Shown piece by piece: positions 49,424 through 57,377 of a stretch of 64,000 nt of DNA. Each line of letters starts with the position of its first letter. Position 1 is the stretch's first letter. The stretch lies in the NCBI RefSeq assembly GCF_003732665.1, contig NZ_MOBP01000001.1:353466-417465 (forward strand), read 5' to 3'. Both the position numbers and the translations under genes were made by a program. The notes below the pieces were generated by a model. The model saw only the letters and a list, made by a program, of their open reading frames with translations, was not told where the DNA came from and ran no database searches. Source of the stretch: Pseudomonas frederiksbergensis. Its GTDB lineage: Bacteria; Pseudomonadota; Gammaproteobacteria; Pseudomonadales; Pseudomonadaceae.

Positions 49424-50392
49424 CTACAAGGCCGCGTCGATTTTCTTGGCTGCGTCGTCGCTCACCCATGCGTGCCAGACTTCAGGATGTTCCTTCAAGA
49501 AGATCTTGGCCAGTTTTGGCGATTCGATCCGCTCTTTGGTCATGCGCCCCAGGTTCTGGTTCAGCAGGTCGATCGGCAGGTTGACCTTTTCCAGCACGGC
49601 CACCAGTTCCGGGGCTTGCTCGTGGAAAGTCTTGGACAGGCCGACCTTGATGGTCACGCGCTTGTCGACGCCTGGCTTCTCTTCGAGCTTGACCAGGTCA
49701 ACCTGGCCCATCAGCGGGGTTGGCGACCAGTAGTAGAACAGGATCGGCTCGCCACGCTTGTAGCTCGACAGCACCGCCGCATCCAGCGCCGGGCCGGTGC
49801 CTGGGCGGAAGTTGGTGTAGGTGCTTTCCAGGCCGTAGCTTTTCAGCATTTCGCTGTTGTCGAGTTCACAGGTCCAGCCGGCCGGGCAGTTGTAAAAACG
49901 ACCCTTGGCTGGCTCTTCCTGATCCTTGAACACCGAGGCGTACTTGGCCAGATCAGCAATGTTTTTCAGGTCCGGCGCTTTCGGCTCCAGCTTGCGCTTG
50001 GCGTCGCCTTCGATCACGTAGCGCGGCACGTACCAGCCTTCCACTGCGCCCACAACCGGAGCGCCGACGCCGACGACTTTGCCGGCCTTCTCAGCCTTGT
50101 TCCAGACTTCGCTGCGGCCAACCCACTCTTCGGCAAAGATCTGGATGTCGTTGCTGCTCAGGGCGTTTTCCATGGTGATGGAGTTGCCCGGCAAGCTGTC
50201 GGTCTTGCAGTCGTAGCCTTTCTCCAACACGACTTGCAGCACGTCGGTCAGCAACATGGCGCTTTCCCAGTTCAGGCCGGCGAATTTCACCGGTTTGCCC
50301 GACTCGCACCAACCGGCAGCCTGGGTGGCGCCGGCGCTGGCGAGCAGGCCCATGGACAGCAATGTGGTCAGCAGGGTCTTGTTCGATTTCAT
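49424..50392 (-). CDS. hutX: Histidine ABC transporter, periplasmic binding protein HutX
   Basis: A 322-residue OpuAC-family binding protein. The start is MKSNKTLLTTLLSMGLLASAGATQA, a signal peptide cleaved near TQAAGW; upstream in-frame codons are not used. It contains WCESGKPVKFAGLNWESAML and IFAEEWVGRSEVW, and an aromatic cage in FYYWSPTPLMG. As first gene of the hutXWV set it is expressed most; the ABC type is of betaine class, and a histidine role is inferred from position. Confidence 0.92.
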   Translation of the reverse strand: MKSNKTLLTTLLSMGLLASAGATQAAGWCESGKPVKFAGLNWESAMLLTDVLQVVLEKGYDCKTDSLPGNSITMENALSSNDIQIFAEEWVGRSEVWNKAEKAGKVVGVGAPVVGAVEGWYVPRYVIEGDAKRKLEPKAPDLKNIADLAKYASVFKDQEEPAKGRFYNCPAGWTCELDNSEMLKSYGLESTYTNFRPGTGPALDAAVLSSYKRGEPILFYYWSPTPLMGQVDLVKLEEKPGVDKRVTIKVGLSKTFHEQAPELVAVLEKVNLPIDLLNQNLGRMTKERIESPKLAKIFLKEHPEVWHAWVSDDAAKKIDAAL

Positions 50393-50461
50393 TGTAGTGA
50401 CGCTCCTAATCATGAGTTGGCTTACGGCAGTCAAGAGGCATCCAGCCCTGTCCACGTCCAA

Positions 50462-51934
50462 TCAGGCCTGCGCCGCAGCGCGACCGGCCCCGCTTGTTTT
50501 AGGTGCTGCTTCGCTGTTCTGCTCGACTGGCAGAATCAGATGATCGGGTACAGCGCTGTGCCATTTTTTCGCGCACACGTAATACAGCGCGGCGGGAATC
50601 ACCAGGCCGATGATCCAGGAAATATCCACATCACCCAGGGCCGCGACCAGCGGACCGGTGTAGAACTTGGTGGAGATGAATGGCAATTGCACCAGCACAC
50701 CGAACACATAGACGCTGATGCCAAGGATGTTCCAACGGCCGTAGCGACCGTTCGGATCGGCCAGTGCCGGCACGTCATAGCGCTCGCGGGTGATGCAGTA
50801 GTAGTCCACCAGGTTGATCGCGCTCCAGGGCGTAAAGAAGGCGAGCAAGAACAGGATGAACGACTTGAACGCACCGAGGAACGAGTGCTGACCGAGCAAC
50901 GCCATCAGGGTCGCGGCACCGACGATGACCAGCACGAACACCAGACGCTGCAAGCGCGTTACTTTCAGATCACCACGGAAACCGCTGATGATCGTCGCAA
51001 TACACATGAAGCTGCCGTACGAGTTCAGCGTGGAGATGGTGACCTTGCCGAACGCGATGCTGAAATACAGCAACGCAGCGGTGGCACCCGTGCCGCCCAG
51101 GCCCACGATGTAGGCGACTTCGTGGCCGGCAAATTGGCCGTTGGCCGAGGCGGCGGCGAACACGCCAAGGACCATCGCCACTTGTGCGCCAATGACCGAA
51201 CCGGCGCCAGCGGCGAAGAAGGTTTTCACTGAGGACGTCTTGCTCGGCAGGTAACGCGAATAGTCAGCCACGTAGGGGCCGAAGGCGATCTGCCAGGATG
51301 CCGCAAGCGACACCGCGAGCAGGAAGCTGCTCCAGCTGAAGTGGCGGATTTGCAACAGTGCGCCAACATCAACCTGGCTCATCAGACGGCTGAACAGATA
51401 AACAAAGGCAATCACGCCAATGACGCTGGCAATACGGCCGATCCAATGGATCACCCGATAACCGAGCACCGTAACCAGCACGATGACACTGGCAAAGATA
51501 AGAATCCCGACACTGTCGCTGACGCCAAACAACTGGCCCAGCGCCTGGCCGGAAAGCACGGTTCCCGTTGCGGTGAAACCGAGGTACATCAGACACACCA
51601 GCACAATCGGGATGGCCGCGCCATAGACCCCGAACTGCACCCGGCTGGAGATCATCTGCGGCAGGCCAAGCTTGGGCCCTTGCGCCGCATGCAACGCCAT
51701 CACGCCACCGCCGAGCAATTGGCCGATCAGCAAACCGATCAACGACCAGAACACATCACCGCCCAGCACCACGGCCAGGGCCCCGGTGACAATCGCGGTG
51801 ATTTGCAGGTTGGCACCCATCCACAGGGTGAACTGGCTTAACAGACGACCGTGTCTTTCCGCTTCCGGGATGTAGTCAATCGAGCGCTTCTCGATCAACG
51901 GTTTGTTGCTTGCACGATCGGTGTTAACAGCCAT
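50462..51934 (-). CDS. NCS1-family permease (CodB-like), probable urocanate transporter
   Basis: A 490-residue transporter with about twelve transmembrane helices. NCS1/CodB hallmarks: WMGANLQITAIVTGALA near the N-terminus, VADYSRYLPSKTSS and INLVDYYCITRERYD. In P. fluorescens I recall an NCS1 protein beside hutU as the urocanate permease HutTu; the family itself carries cytosine, allantoin and similar heterocycles. Located between hutU and hutX with REPIN 51983-52075 upstream. No amino-acid permease of the hutTh (APC) type is found in the window. Confidence 0.85.
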   Translation of the reverse strand: MAVNTDRASNKPLIEKRSIDYIPEAERHGRLLSQFTLWMGANLQITAIVTGALAVVLGGDVFWSLIGLLIGQLLGGGVMALHAAQGPKLGLPQMISSRVQFGVYGAAIPIVLVCLMYLGFTATGTVLSGQALGQLFGVSDSVGILIFASVIVLVTVLGYRVIHWIGRIASVIGVIAFVYLFSRLMSQVDVGALLQIRHFSWSSFLLAVSLAASWQIAFGPYVADYSRYLPSKTSSVKTFFAAGAGSVIGAQVAMVLGVFAAASANGQFAGHEVAYIVGLGGTGATAALLYFSIAFGKVTISTLNSYGSFMCIATIISGFRGDLKVTRLQRLVFVLVIVGAATLMALLGQHSFLGAFKSFILFLLAFFTPWSAINLVDYYCITRERYDVPALADPNGRYGRWNILGISVYVFGVLVQLPFISTKFYTGPLVAALGDVDISWIIGLVIPAALYYVCAKKWHSAVPDHLILPVEQNSEAAPKTSGAGRAAAQA

Positions 51935-51982
51935 GATTCAACCTCTGTGGATTGTTATGGAAATTCGTCTGGTTGCGCTTTA

Positions 51983-52075
51983 CCTGTGGGAGCGGGCTTG
52001 CTCGCGAAAGCGGTGGGTCAGCCAGCACAGATGTTGAATGTGCCGGCCTCTTCGCGAGCAAGCCCGCTCCCACAT
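51983..52075. repeat. REPIN between hutU and the NCS1 permease gene
   Basis: Inverted REP pair, loop with CAACATCTGTGCTGGCTGAC reading the minus strand; inside the hut transcription unit. Confidence 0.9.
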
Positions 52076-52098
52076 AAAGCGTTCCCACAGGTATTGCG

Positions 52099-53787
52099 TT
52101 ATTTACCGGTAATCATCGGCAAGTTCAGGCCTTGTTCCTTGGCGCAATCGATCGCGATCTGGTAACCCGCATCGGCGTGACGCATAACGCCGGTCGCCGG
52201 GTCGTTGTGCAGCACGCGAGCAATACGCTCGGCCGCTTCGTCCGTACCGTCGCAGACAATCACCATGCCCGAGTGCTGGGAGAAGCCCATGCCGACGCCG
52301 CCGCCGTGGTGCAGGGAAACCCAGGTCGCGCCGCTCGCGGTGTTGAGCAGAGCGTTGAGCAGTGGCCAGTCGGACACAGCGTCGGAACCATCCTGCATCG
52401 ACTCGGTTTCGCGGTTCGGGCTGGCCACGGAACCGGAGTCCAAGTGGTCGCGACCGATCACGATTGGCGCGGACAATTCGCCGCTGCGTACCATTTCGTT
52501 GAACGCCAGGCCGAGCTTGGCGCGCAGGCCCAGGCCAACCCAGCAGATACGTGCCGGCAGACCCTGGAAGCTGATGCGCTCGCGGGCCATGTCCAACCAG
52601 TTGTGCAGGTGGGCGTCGTCCGGGATCAGTTCCTTGACCTTGGCGTCGGTTTTGTAGATGTCTTCAGCGTTGCCCGACAGAGCAGCCCAACGGAATGGAC
52701 CGATGCCACGGCAGAACAGTGGACGGATGTAAGCCGGTACGAAGCCTGGGAAATCGAATGCGTTTTCCACGCCTTCTTCCTGGGCCATCTGACGGATGTT
52801 GTTGCCGTAGTCGAAGGTCGGAATGCCCATTTTCTGGAATTCGAGCATCGCTTTAACGTGCACGGCCATGGATTGCTTGGCGGCTTTGACCACGGCAGCA
52901 GGCTCGGTCTTGGCGCGAGCGCGGTACTCTTCCCAGGTCCAGCCGGCCGGCAGGTAACCGTTGAGCGGGTCGTGGGCGCTGGTCTGGTCGGTGACCATGT
53001 CCGGGCGCACGCCGCGCTTGACCAGTTCCGGCAGGATTTCAGCCGCGTTGCCCAGGAGCGCGATGGAAATCGCCTTGCCTTCCTTGGTGTATTTTTCGAT
53101 GCGGGCCAAAGCGTCGTCGAGGTCTTTGGCTTGCTCGTCGACATAACGGCTGTTCAGGCGGAAATCGATGCTCACCTGTTGGCATTCGATGTTCAGCGAG
53201 CAGGCGCCGGCCAATGTGGCGGCCAGAGGTTGAGCGCCGCCCATGCCGCCCAGACCGGCGGTCAGGACCCAACGACCTTTCAGGTCATCGTTGTAGTGTT
53301 GGCGACCGGCTTCGACGAAGGTTTCGTAGGTGCCCTGGACGATGCCCTGGCTGCCGATGTAGATCCAGCTGCCGGCGGTCATCTGGCCGTACATGGCCAG
53401 GCCTTTGGCGTCGAGTTCGTTGAAGTGTTCCCAGCTCGCCCAGTGTGGCACCAGGTTGGAGTTGGCGATCAGCACGCGTGGGGCGTTGGTGTGGGTCTTG
53501 AACACGCCGACCGGCTTGCCGGATTGCACCAGCAGGGTCTCGTCGTCATTCAGGTTGGTCAGGCTTTCGACGATCTTGTCGTAGCACTCCCAGTTACGCG
53601 CCGCACGACCGATACCACCGTAAACCACCAGTTCTTTAGGGTTCTCGGCGACTTCCGGGTCGAGGTTGTTCATCAACATGCGCAGCGGCGCTTCGGTCAG
53701 CCAGCTCTTGGCGGTCAGCTTGTTACCGCGGGCGGCACGGATTTCTACGTCACGGTACTTGGTAGGTTTCTGGGTATTGTCAGTCAC
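52099..53787 (-). CDS. hutU: Urocanate hydratase (urocanase)
   Basis: A 562-residue NAD-dependent urocanase adding water to urocanate. It starts at GTG with GAGGAG upstream. NAD-binding features include [13 protein letters not shown] early on and [14 protein letters not shown]. The catalytic Cys is in [17 protein letters not shown]. The C-terminal part holds [19 protein letters not shown]. First structural gene of the leftward hut unit, behind the sigma-54-like element at 53825 and the HutC site at 53921. Confidence 0.98.
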   Translation of the reverse strand: MTDNTQKPTKYRDVEIRAARGNKLTAKSWLTEAPLRMLMNNLDPEVAENPKELVVYGGIGRAARNWECYDKIVESLTNLNDDETLLVQSGKPVGVFKTHTNAPRVLIANSNLVPHWASWEHFNELDAKGLAMYGQMTAGSWIYIGSQGIVQGTYETFVEAGRQHYNDDLKGRWVLTAGLGGMGGAQPLAATLAGACSLNIECQQVSIDFRLNSRYVDEQAKDLDDALARIEKYTKEGKAISIALLGNAAEILPELVKRGVRPDMVTDQTSAHDPLNGYLPAGWTWEEYRARAKTEPAAVVKAAKQSMAVHVKAMLEFQKMGIPTFDYGNNIRQMAQEEGVENAFDFPGFVPAYIRPLFCRGIGPFRWAALSGNAEDIYKTDAKVKELIPDDAHLHNWLDMARERISFQGLPARICWVGLGLRAKLGLAFNEMVRSGELSAPIVIGRDHLDSGSVASPNRETESMQDGSDAVSDWPLLNALLNTASGATWVSLHHGGGVGMGFSQHSGMVIVCDGTDEAAERIARVLHNDPATGVMRHADAGYQIAIDCAKEQGLNLPMITGK

Positions 53788-53824
53788 GAAAAAGACTCCT
53801 CAGCGATCAATTCAAACCAACCCT

Positions 53825-53840
53825 GGCAGTGGGCAAGCCA
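53825..53840 (-). promoter_or_regulatory. hutU: Candidate sigma-54 promoter of hutU
   Basis: On the minus strand TGGCTTGCCCACTGCC has the required GG-N10-GC spacing. It lies 38 bases before the hutU start. Sigma-54 and the activators CbrB and NtrC are known to control hut in Pseudomonas. Confidence 0.6.
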
Positions 53841-53920
53841 GCCTGTGCGCGTCGTTGCGCCACAAGCGAATCAGTGGACGCTGCGAGGAGTCTCGGTCGA
53901 CTCATACGCATACGTCTTTA

Positions 53921-53934
53921 CTTGTACATACAAG
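53921..53934. promoter_or_regulatory. hutU: HutC operator upstream of hutU
   Basis: CTTGTA-CA-TACAAG: perfect 6-bp arms around two bases, matching the CTTGTATnTACAAG-type HutC sites of Pseudomonas. Its near edge is 81 bases upstream of the sigma-54 -24 element, in enhancer rather than operator-overlap position. Confidence 0.75.
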
Positions 53935-54065
53935 CATATGCAATCAAGCGGCCAACTTGTTGGATGGGCATTCAAGAAAAGTTTTGGTCGGGCTGGAAAG
54001 CCTGTAGATCAAGGGTTTTGCGGAAGATGAAATTTTTCGCGGGGATTTTGCGGGGGCGTGGCGGC

Positions 54066-54111
54066 TGTTACTTGAGCGTGGTTTTGCGCCACGCTGGGGC
54101 GTTCGGTAACA
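54066..54111. promoter_or_regulatory. hutU: Possible CbrB activator half-sites for hutU
   Basis: TGTTAC (54066-54071) and GTAACA (54106-54111) are inverted, 34 bases apart, about 225-270 bp upstream of the hutU sigma-54 element. As I recall, CbrB subsites are TGTTAC/GTAACA with about 12-15 bases between; the larger gap here weakens the call. Confidence 0.35.
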
Positions 54112-54148
54112 AAGTGGTGCGCTTCGGGGAACAGGAGGGACCGCTTTT

Positions 54149-54255
54149 TGTGGCGAGGGGGCTTGCCCCCGTTCGGCTGCGCAGCAGTCGCAAAATTTGA
54201 TGCGAACATCGAGGGCGGCTTCGCCACCCAACGGGGGCAAGCCCCCTCGCCACAG
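54149..54255. repeat. REPIN, TGTGGCGAGGGGGCTTGCCCCCGTT type
   Basis: Fourth-family inverted pair bounded by TGTGGCGAGGGGGC and GCCCCCTCGCCACA, between hutD and the hutU control region. It ends close to the hutD stop codon. Confidence 0.9.
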
Positions 54256-54275
54256 AGATGTTCTAAACAGTTGGA

Positions 54276-54845
54276 TCAGCGTGCGATCAGCTCGATCACA
54301 CAGCACTGGCCGCTGACGGAAACTTCCAGCAGACCCGCATTACCATCGAGTTGCAGGCAATCATGCCGACCGAGTTGTGCGTCGCTGTTACCGACTTTCA
54401 CCTCCAGCGCCTCGGTGACACTGAACACCAGCACCGTCCCCGCCGAACTGAAAAACCGCTGCTCACCATCCAACCACTGCAACCGTGCGCTATACCGCTG
54501 GGGTGCATAAATCAGGTTGAAATCGCGAATCGGCCCGCCAAGCAAGGTGCAGGAGACCTGGCTCTCGCCGCTGAAGGCAAACGGGTCCAGCGGTAACAAC
54601 GGGCGCGTGTCCTGGCCGTCAACGCGCAAGGTCATGCCCTCGCCTTGCAGCACGGTGATGACCCGTTGATAGCCGGCGAATGTCGAGAAGCCGCCCGACT
54701 CACCAATATCAGCAATAGACAGGCGCCAGCCGAAACCGTCGAGGCCCGTGCCGGCATCGCGGGTGATTTCTTCAGTGCTGCCACCGCCGTTTTTCCAGGG
54801 CATGCGTGGGTAATCAACTGCGCGTAACAACTTCACTTGATTCAT
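54276..54845 (-). CDS. hutD: HutD family protein
   Basis: A 189-residue bicupin-like HutD. The start MNQVKLLRAVDYPRMPWKNGGG has the conserved PWKNGGGSTEEI motif, and the two cupin-like halves (VLQGEGMTLRVDGQD; VLVFSVTEALEVKVG) are visible. In P. fluorescens HutD is required for fitness on histidine and is thought to limit hut expression; its biochemistry is unknown. Its start overlaps the hutC stop (ATGA), so hutC-hutD are coupled. A 488-bp regulatory gap separates it from hutU. Confidence 0.93.
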   Translation of the reverse strand: MNQVKLLRAVDYPRMPWKNGGGSTEEITRDAGTGLDGFGWRLSIADIGESGGFSTFAGYQRVITVLQGEGMTLRVDGQDTRPLLPLDPFAFSGESQVSCTLLGGPIRDFNLIYAPQRYSARLQWLDGEQRFFSSAGTVLVFSVTEALEVKVGNSDAQLGRHDCLQLDGNAGLLEVSVSGQCCVIELIAR

Positions 54846-55591
54846 TTATGAAACCGACCTTCCAGACGATGACGGGAACCGGGGTGGATCAAACGGGCGG
54901 CGGTCACGGGCTGGCGGCCGGACCAGGTGCGGCGGCGGATCAGCAGGCACGGCTCGCCCTTTTCAATCTGCAGCAACTTGCACTCGGTGGCCTCAGCCAG
55001 GATCGCCTCAACCACATGCTCGCCTTCGGTCAGCGGCGCGACCTGGTTCAAATAGGCGTAAGGCGTTTGCAGGGTGAAGTCCTGCTTGAGGTAGTCCGGG
55101 GCCACGAGCGCGTTGACGAAACGATCTTCGATTTGCACCGGAATGTCGTTTTCGAAATGCACGATCAGCGAATGAAACACCCGCTGCCCTTCGCGCATGT
55201 CCAGGGCCAGCGCGCGCTCTGAGCCGGCGGCCTCTTCTTCCAGGGTGATGACCTTGCAAGTGTGACGATGGCCGCGAGAGGCGATTTCATCGGCGATGTT
55301 GTGCACTTCAAACAGCGCGGACTGGCTTTTCGGCTCGGCGACGAAGGTGCCGACACCTTGCATGCGCACCAACAGACCGTCGGCGGTCATCTCGCGCAGG
55401 GCGCGGTTGATGGTCATGCGGCTGAAACCCAGTTGATTGACCAGCTCGCTTTCCGACGGAACGCGGTAGTGCGGCGGCCAGTTTCCACTGTCGATTTGCT
55501 GGGTGATCATCTGTTTGACGCGGGCGTACAAGGGCGCCGGACTGTCGCCCATGTTCGCGGCCAACGGTGACACTGCAGGCGGAGTCGGCAC
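54842..55591 (-). CDS. hutC: Histidine utilisation repressor HutC (GntR/HutC family)
   Basis: A 249-residue repressor. The start is GTG with AAGGA six bases upstream. A winged-helix GntR domain occupies about 20-85 (YRVPSESELVNQLGFSRMTINRALREM) and a UTRA ligand domain follows (about 105-240; ALDMREGQRVFHSLIVHFEN, IEDRFVN). UTRA binds urocanate, which releases HutC from DNA. It is divergent from hutF across a gap that holds a 162-bp palindromic element and a HutC operator, and coupled to hutD. Confidence 0.96.
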   Translation of the reverse strand: MPTPPAVSPLAANMGDSPAPLYARVKQMITQQIDSGNWPPHYRVPSESELVNQLGFSRMTINRALREMTADGLLVRMQGVGTFVAEPKSQSALFEVHNIADEIASRGHRHTCKVITLEEEAAGSERALALDMREGQRVFHSLIVHFENDIPVQIEDRFVNALVAPDYLKQDFTLQTPYAYLNQVAPLTEGEHVVEAILAEATECKLLQIEKGEPCLLIRRRTWSGRQPVTAARLIHPGSRHRLEGRFHK

Positions 55592-55620
55592 GGTTAATCC
55601 TTGTTCATTTGGTGAGGGTA

Positions 55621-55782
55621 ATGTGGCTCGTGTGGTCAGTTCTGTCAGTCAAGTTCGGCGCCGGAAATCCAGATCCTGCGTTGCTGCTCCTCGCCATAGC
55701 CAGCTATGACTCGTCGCAGCGCCTTGGCTCTGAATTTCCGGCATCCGAACTTGAACTGACGAACTGACCACACGAGCCACAT
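55621..55782. repeat. 162-bp near-perfect palindromic element in the hutC-hutF gap
   Basis: The left end ATGTGGCTCGTGTGGTCAG and the right end CTGACCACACGAGCCACAT are exact inverses. Pairing continues inward with scattered mismatches to the centre CATAGC-CA-GCTATG at 55695-55708, which is the exact midpoint. The whole unit is therefore one imperfect palindrome, unrelated to the REP families here. It starts 29 bases from the hutC start codon, so the hutC promoter is inside it or beyond it. Confidence 0.9.
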
Positions 55783-55794
55783 AGCTTGCCGGAG

Positions 55795-55823
55795 TTTACC
55801 GAGCAGGCAAACATCTGTATATG
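55795..55823 (+). promoter_or_regulatory. hutF: Candidate sigma-70 promoter of hutF
   Basis: TTTACC (55795-55800), 17 bases, TATATG (55818-55823), 34 bases before the hutF ATG. The fit to consensus is moderate. The HutC operator overlaps the -10, which supports it. Confidence 0.5.
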
Positions 55824-55831
55824 TATATACA
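55816..55831. promoter_or_regulatory. hutF: HutC operator at hutF
   Basis: TGTATATGTATATACA contains the perfect palindrome TGTATATACA (55822-55831), sharing TGTA/TACA arms with the hutU operator CTTGTA-CA-TACAAG. It overlaps the hutF -10, so bound HutC would block RNA polymerase directly. Divergent hutC may be autoregulated from the same site. Confidence 0.65.
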
Positions 55832-55857
55832 AATAACACACGATGGGGTGCTGAACC

Positions 55858-57222
55858 ATGTCCGCCTTCTTTGCCGAACGCGCGCTGCTGCCTAGTGGAT
55901 GGGCCAACAATGTACGTCTTGAGGTCAGCGCCGATGGCGTGTTGACCCATATCCAGGCCGATTCCAATGCAGATGGCGCCGAACGGCTAAGCGGTCCGCT
56001 GCTGCCGGGGATGCCCAATCTGCACTCCCACGCCTTCCAGCGAGCGATGGCCGGGCTGGCGGAAGTAGCGGGTAATCCGAACGACAGTTTCTGGACCTGG
56101 CGCGATTTGATGTATCGCCTCGTCGGAAAAATCAGCCCGGAGCAACTCGGCGTCATTGCTCGTCAGCTGTACATCGAAATGCTCAAGGCCGGTTACACCT
56201 CGGTCGCGGAATTTCATTACGTACACCACGACACCAACGGCCAGCCTTACGCTGACCCCGCCGAACTGGCCCTGCGCATCAGCCAGGCCGCCAGTTCCGC
56301 CGGCATCGGTTTGACCCTGTTGCCGGTGCTCTACAGCCACTCCGGTTTCGGCGGCCAGACCCCGAACGATGGCCAGCGGCGCTTTATCAACAGCACCGAA
56401 AACTATCTGAAGCTTCAGTCGCGTTTGCAGCCGATCCTGGCGCAGCAACCGGCGCAGTCGCTGGGGCTGTGCTTCCACTCGTTGCGCGCGGTTACCCCGC
56501 AGCAGATCAGCGAAGTGCTGGCCGCCAGTGACCAGCAGTGCCCGGTGCACATTCACATCGCCGAGCAACAGAAAGAAGTCGATGACTGCCTGAGCTGGAG
56601 CGGCCGCCGTCCGCTGCAATGGCTGTACGAAAACACCGAAGTCGATCAGCGCTGGTGCCTGGTCCACGCGACCCACGCCAACCCGGAAGAAGTCACGCTG
56701 ATGGCCAAGAGTCGCGCCATCGCTGGCTTGTGCCTGACCACCGAAGCCAACCTCGGCGACGGGATATTCCCGGCGGTCGATTTCCTCGCCCAGGGCGGGC
56801 GCATGGGCATTGGTTCCGACAGCCATGTGTCCTTGAGCGTGGTGGAAGAATTGCGTTGGCTGGAATATGGCCAGCGCTTGCGGGATCAGCGGCGTAATCG
56901 TCTGTATGGCGCGGATCAGCCGATGGTCGGGCGCACGCTGTACGACGCAGCATTGGATGGCGGCGCCCAGGCACTGGGTCAGCCGATTGGTGCATTGGAA
57001 GTCGGCAAGCGGGCGGATTGGTTGGTGCTCGATGGCGACGATCCGTACCTGGCGACAGCCAGTGGCGACGGGATCTTGAATCGCTGGTTGTTCGCTGGTG
57101 GTGATCGCCAGGTGCGCGATGTGCTGGTCAATGGCCAGTGGGTTGTGCGTGATGGGCGTCATGCGGGCGAAGAAGAAAGTAACCGCGCATTCACCCAAGT
57201 CCTGCGCGACCTCCTGGGCTAA
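55858..57222 (+). CDS. hutF: Formimidoylglutamate deiminase
   Basis: A 454-residue amidohydrolase-fold enzyme that deiminates N-formimidoylglutamate to N-formylglutamate and ammonia. Zinc ligands are in NLHSHAFQRAM, and the catalytic region is EFHYVHHDTNG with VHIHIAEQQKEVD and late GIGSDSHVSLS. It transcribes away from hutC, controlled by a HutC operator on its promoter. With HutG it completes the five-step pathway. A nested REPIN follows at 57236. Confidence 0.96.
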   Translation: MSAFFAERALLPSGWANNVRLEVSADGVLTHIQADSNADGAERLSGPLLPGMPNLHSHAFQRAMAGLAEVAGNPNDSFWTWRDLMYRLVGKISPEQLGVIARQLYIEMLKAGYTSVAEFHYVHHDTNGQPYADPAELALRISQAASSAGIGLTLLPVLYSHSGFGGQTPNDGQRRFINSTENYLKLQSRLQPILAQQPAQSLGLCFHSLRAVTPQQISEVLAASDQQCPVHIHIAEQQKEVDDCLSWSGRRPLQWLYENTEVDQRWCLVHATHANPEEVTLMAKSRAIAGLCLTTEANLGDGIFPAVDFLAQGGRMGIGSDSHVSLSVVEELRWLEYGQRLRDQRRNRLYGADQPMVGRTLYDAALDGGAQALGQPIGALEVGKRADWLVLDGDDPYLATASGDGILNRWLFAGGDRQVRDVLVNGQWVVRDGRHAGEEESNRAFTQVLRDLLG

Positions 57223-57235
57223 ACACCGGAAACAA

Positions 57236-57360
57236 CTGTGGGAGCGGGCTTGTGTGGCGAGGGAGCTTGCTCCCGCTGGACTGCGAAGCAGGCCTAAAAT
57301 CCTGTGAGCGCTTCGCGCTCAAGCGGGAGCAAGCTCCCTCGCCACAGCAAGCTCCCACAT
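57236..57360. repeat. Nested REPIN: one repeat family inserted into another
   Basis: Outer arms CTGTGGGAGCGGGCTTG (57236-57252) and GCAAGCTCCCACAT (57347-57360) belong to the commonest family. Inside them sits a complete fourth-family unit, TGTGGCGAGGGAGCTTGCTCC to GGGAGCAAGCTCCCTCGCCACA (57253-57346), with no spare bases at either junction. Confidence 0.85.
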
Positions 57361-57377
57361 AGGGTCTTCGCTGACCG

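Larger units (their letters stand above)
53788..54275. other. hutU-hutD gap: regulatory region
   Basis: 488 bp without a gene. From right to left on the hutU strand: a REPIN (54149-54255), a TGTTAC/GTAACA inverted pair (54066-54111), about 130 bp unassigned, the HutC operator (53921-53934) and the sigma-54 element (53825-53840). Short open frames inside have no ribosome-binding sites and I do not call them. Confidence 0.7.

Noticed and set aside
53941..54148. Small coding gene in the hutU-hutD gap
   Set aside because: Several short overlapping frames exist but none has a start signal or plausible composition; the region reads as regulatory.
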